7,707 nt of DNA from Synergistaceae bacterium (lineage in GTDB: Bacteria > Synergistota > Synergistia > Synergistales > Aminobacteriaceae). The notes under the pieces were generated by a model that did not search any database, had not been told where the DNA came from, and was given only the letters and a program-made list of their open reading frames with translations. The position numbers and the translations under genes were made by a program. Location: assembly GCA_017448375.1 (NCBI GenBank), contig JAFSLR010000384.1:1-7707 (forward strand). The letters are read 5' to 3'. This document shows positions 5,041-7,707 of the stretch, piece by piece (positions within the stretch are counted from its first letter, which is position 1; each line of letters opens with the position of its first letter).

Positions 5041-7707
5041 TCTCTTCCGCAGTAGAACCTGAAGACGCATTCACGGCAAATTTCAGAGTCACGGGCTTTG
5101 ATGCTGAACTCTTTGCGGGTAATTCTGCTCACGGTTTCGTCAAAGCCTTTCATTATCTTTTCGGCCTCGCCAGAATCATACGGATAAATTATTTCCGGGC
5201 TTGTTGAGGTCTCGCCAGTGTAGTAAATTCTCACCCTCTTAACGCTTAATCCCGTCGCATTCTCGGCCATGTAAGCATACGCAAAAATCTGCCGCCTGTA
5301 AGTCTCGAGTCTCTCACGGTCGCTGCTGATGTTGATGTTAGGTTTCGCCCCGGATTTGAAGTCTGTAATCTCCGTTTCACCGTCAATCACCGAGAGAAGA
5401 TCTATTCTCCCTTCAAGAATGTAATCACCGCGCACTATGTTCACGTCATATTCTGAACGCCGAATTGCTGACCAGTCATTGCCCCTGTAGTGAACGTAGC
5501 GCATTACCTGCGACAATGCGTTATCCCTCGCCGCCTGCGTCAAATATGCCTGCTCAGTTTTCGATAAGTGCTCGTACTTCTCGTTGAACATTGCCGAAAT
5601 ATTTTCGGGCGTTAATTTGTCCTCAGCGCGATTTATCACAGCCCTGTGAATGTCATCAATCACCGAATGAATCAATATTCCCAGAAAAGTATTTGCTGAC
5701 CGTCCCGGCATGAACTCAAGCTCGCGGAAAAATTTATATTGTGTCGGGCATTTCTCGTATGTCGTTATGTCCGTCGTGAATGAATACGTGTTCTTGAGTC
5801 CCGATCCTTTCGCCGGGCTTATCTCTATTTCCGACAGCCTCAATGATTCGTCAGCATCCTCAAGCCTGTTATATGCGTTCTCAAAATATTGGCTCGGCGT
5901 GTTCCTGTCCTCGCAGCAAGTAAGAATCAGCAAGTCCTGCGCGCGCGAAAATGCCGTGTAGTAAAGCCGCCAGAAATCAAAGTACTGTATTCTCTCTTGC
6001 GGCTCAAATTCCGGCCTTCTGTAATATTTCTGCGAGATGTAACGCATTATCCCCTTTGCTGAATCATCATGAGGGTATGACCACAGCGAGTCAGCAAAAA
6101 CTATCGGGAACTCCATTCCTTTTGCCTGATGTATAGTCATGAACGCAACATGGCCGGGCGGTATCGTGTCATCTTCGCTCTCGTATTCGTCTCTTCCCTC
6201 TTCAAACATGAAGCGCAGGTATATATTCATCATCATTTGAAACTGGCTGTTCATGTATTTTGCGCTGATGTGATTAATGTTGTAGCTGTGCTCAAAATGA
6301 CGAACCGACTCAACAAGCCGCGATAAATTCCTTGCCGGGCGCAAGTCCTTAACGGGTGCTGTAATGTCCGTGTCCAAAGCGTGCCTGAATGGCTCATACG
6401 CGAAAAGCTCGTAGATAATATCGGAGAACGAATAATTCGCATATCCCGTTAATTTGGCATGGTATTTTCTCTTTGAGGCAATATATTTTTTCAGGCCGTC
6501 ATAAGCAGGAAGAGTGATATATTTTTTCACGCTCGCAACGCAGGTTTTGTAGTACGTTATGTTAGCGGGTTCGACTCCGTTGAAGATAAAATCGCCCGAC
6601 TCAAGTCCCTTGAGATATTCCGGGAAAATCAGTATCAGGCAGCCTACCGCGAATTTCACTTCCCCGCGCTGAAAGAACATGTTGGAACGCGGCGAATATA
6701 CGCTGATGTTATTTTCCTCAAGGTATTGCGATAACGCTTTTACGTCAGAAGTCCTCACGGAGCGGAATATGAATGCAACTTGGCTGTAGTCCGTCATTTT
6801 CCCGGAGTCTTTGAGAGCGGTCAAGAGTCGCAAAATTTTCTCGTGCCATTCGTGCCGGTCATTGATTCCCGCAAGCCTCATCACTGAAGGAGTTTTCCCC
6901 GACTCCCGGAAGGCTTCAAGTTTCTTGTCATGGCGGAAATTCTCCCAGTCAAAAAATTTTCCCGTGTCATTCATCCATTCGCTGAAAAAATTTATGATGT
7001 CCGGCCTGCTGCGGTAATTCAGCATCAAGCGCACAATCCTGCATTCACTTTTCCCGAAACGCCAAGGAAATTCGAGAATGTTACGGACTTCCGCGCCCCT
7101 GAACCTGTATATGCTCTGATCGTCGTCGCCAGCCGCGCAGATATTTTTTCCGTCGCCCGCTATCATCAGTGCTATTTGTTCCTGAACGTAATTCGTGTCT
7201 TGATACTCATCAACCATAATGTATTTCACTTTTGCCTGAAGGTTCGCGAGTATTTCGGGATTGTCGCGCAGGAGTTTGTACGCCTCAACAAGCATAGCAG
7301 ACCACGTAAGCGAGTTAGTATCAGCAAGCATAGCATCATGAATCTTCATTGCCTGGCCTAAAGCACGCACAGCAGGATTTGAGTCCCGCATTAATTCCTC
7401 AGGGTCAGCAAGCTCTTCTGACAATGTGTTGATACGGTCTCTCAGTTCGCGCGAATTGTCCCATTTCCCTTTTGTCGTGAGAGCGTCAGAGAGTCCCGGA
7501 ATCGCGGCAAATTTTTTCATGTTCTGCATGATTGTGTAAGCGTGCGTGAAGTCGTCAAGGACACGGAAATTTTTATGCCTTCCGCTGAAGTCTGCGTACT
7601 CCTGCAATATTCTTTCACATATCGCGTGAAATGTCCCCGAATATATCGCTCCAGTGTCAGCGAGAATATTACGGCGTGAAAGCTCCTGCGTGATTCTCGT
7701 AACAATC
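5037..7707 (-). CDS. UvrD/PcrA-like helicase fused to an Fe-S PD-(D/E)XK nuclease, N-terminus outside window
   Basis: The frame stays open to the window edge, so 889 residues are visible and the N-terminus, with the Walker A motif, lies beyond it. Numbering from the first visible residue (codon 7706-7704), superfamily 1A helicase motifs run in order: GTFHAIC (24-30, motif Ib region), VDEYQDTN (165-172, Walker B), GDDDQSIYRFRG (193-204, motif III), LNYRS (229-233, motif IV), MTIHQAKGMEF (523-533, motif V) and YYTAFSRAQ (582-590, motif VI). A RecB/AddB/Cas4-type nuclease domain follows: GILIH (676-680), the acidic D769 in GRID, D782 and K784 in ITDFKSG, and QIFAY (806-810). Cysteines at 653 and at 877, 880 and 886 (CX2CX5C) match the Fe-S cluster that staples AddB- and Cas4-like nucleases. 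Both motor and nuclease look catalytically intact, so the protein should unwind and cut DNA, as in AddAB/AdnAB end resection for recombination repair. A partner subunit, if any, would lie off the right edge. A defence role cannot be excluded. An apparent TTG start at 7607 is internal, since homologous helicase sequence continues upstream of it. Confidence 0.92.
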   Translation of the reverse strand, partial: IVTRITQELSRRNILADTGAIYSGTFHAICERILQEYADFSGRHKNFRVLDDFTHAYTIMQNMKKFAAIPGLSDALTTKGKWDNSRELRDRINTLSEELADPEELMRDSNPAVRALGQAMKIHDAMLADTNSLTWSAMLVEAYKLLRDNPEILANLQAKVKYIMVDEYQDTNYVQEQIALMIAGDGKNICAAGDDDQSIYRFRGAEVRNILEFPWRFGKSECRIVRLMLNYRSRPDIINFFSEWMNDTGKFFDWENFRHDKKLEAFRESGKTPSVMRLAGINDRHEWHEKILRLLTALKDSGKMTDYSQVAFIFRSVRTSDVKALSQYLEENNISVYSPRSNMFFQRGEVKFAVGCLILIFPEYLKGLESGDFIFNGVEPANITYYKTCVASVKKYITLPAYDGLKKYIASKRKYHAKLTGYANYSFSDIIYELFAYEPFRHALDTDITAPVKDLRPARNLSRLVESVRHFEHSYNINHISAKYMNSQFQMMMNIYLRFMFEEGRDEYESEDDTIPPGHVAFMTIHQAKGMEFPIVFADSLWSYPHDDSAKGIMRYISQKYYRRPEFEPQERIQYFDFWRLYYTAFSRAQDLLILTCCEDRNTPSQYFENAYNRLEDADESLRLSEIEISPAKGSGLKNTYSFTTDITTYEKCPTQYKFFRELEFMPGRSANTFLGILIHSVIDDIHRAVINRAEDKLTPENISAMFNEKYEHLSKTEQAYLTQAARDNALSQVMRYVHYRGNDWSAIRRSEYDVNIVRGDYILEGRIDLLSVIDGETEITDFKSGAKPNINISSDRERLETYRRQIFAYAYMAENATGLSVKRVRIYYTGETSTSPEIIYPYDSGEAEKIMKGFDETVSRITRKEFSIKARDSEICRECVFRFYCGRD

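Noticed and set aside
5710..7361. Several plus-strand frames of 61-143 codons opposite the helicase-nuclease
   Set aside because: All lie within the conserved coding region of the minus-strand gene, show no motif, and lack convincing ribosome binding sites.
7605..7607. TTG at 7607 as the start of the helicase-nuclease
   Set aside because: The frame continues without a stop to the window edge and encodes GTFHAICERIL just upstream, a conserved UvrD-family segment. The true start and the Walker A motif lie outside the window.
7517..7705. 62-codon minus-strand frame at the right edge
   Set aside because: It overlaps the helicase gene in another frame and has no recognisable motif; the helicase frame is open through the same region.
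1..7707. CRISPR array, insertion sequence, attachment site or phage module
   Set aside because: No spaced direct repeats, transposase, integrase, terminal inverted repeats or structural phage genes were seen. The tRNA genes have full 3' ends, and I saw no duplicated tRNA end that would mark an integrated element.

Overview
This is an ordinary-looking chromosomal segment of an anaerobic, diderm (LPS-making) bacterium. The anaerobe signal is a hybrid cluster protein (Hcp) with a divergent Crp/Fnr-family regulator. The diderm signal is a WaaA/KdtA Kdo transferase plus a lipoprotein whose residues after the lipobox cysteine suggest the outer membrane. Base composition is mid-GC by eye, and two genes appear to use TTG starts. 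A Synergistota-type anaerobe would fit, but this is a guess from style and gene content; no taxonomic marker in the window settles it.

Layout. Positions 1-360: a short coiled-coil protein with one membrane helix, followed by a hairpin terminator. Positions 361-2569: hcp (minus strand) and its probable regulator (plus strand) are divergent, separated by a 91-bp control region. That region holds overlapping -10 elements and a small inverted repeat placed at about -41.5 relative to hcp. Positions 2594-3865: waaA follows the regulator after 24 nt and probably starts at a TTG served by a GGAGG. Positions 3886-4241: four tRNA genes (Val-TAC, Asp-GTC, Phe-GAA, Gly-GCC), all with encoded CCA. They are preceded by a near-consensus promoter inside the end of waaA and closed by a strong terminator. 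Positions 4363-5040: an unrecognised lipoprotein with its own extended -10 promoter. Positions 5037-7707 (minus strand): a UvrD/PcrA-like helicase fused to an Fe-S PD-(D/E)XK nuclease. It converges on the lipoprotein gene with overlapping stop codons, and its N-terminus lies outside the window.

How the parts relate. The hcp/regulator pair is a plausible self-contained nitrosative or redox stress switch. WaaA serves the outer envelope, the tRNA operon serves translation, and the helicase-nuclease probably serves recombination repair or DNA-end processing. No mobile element, CRISPR array, phage module or clear defence island is visible. I did not find a convincing undescribed system. The points most worth following are the hcp control region, the tRNA promoter buried in waaA, and the single-chain helicase/Fe-S nuclease with its unseen upstream neighbour.
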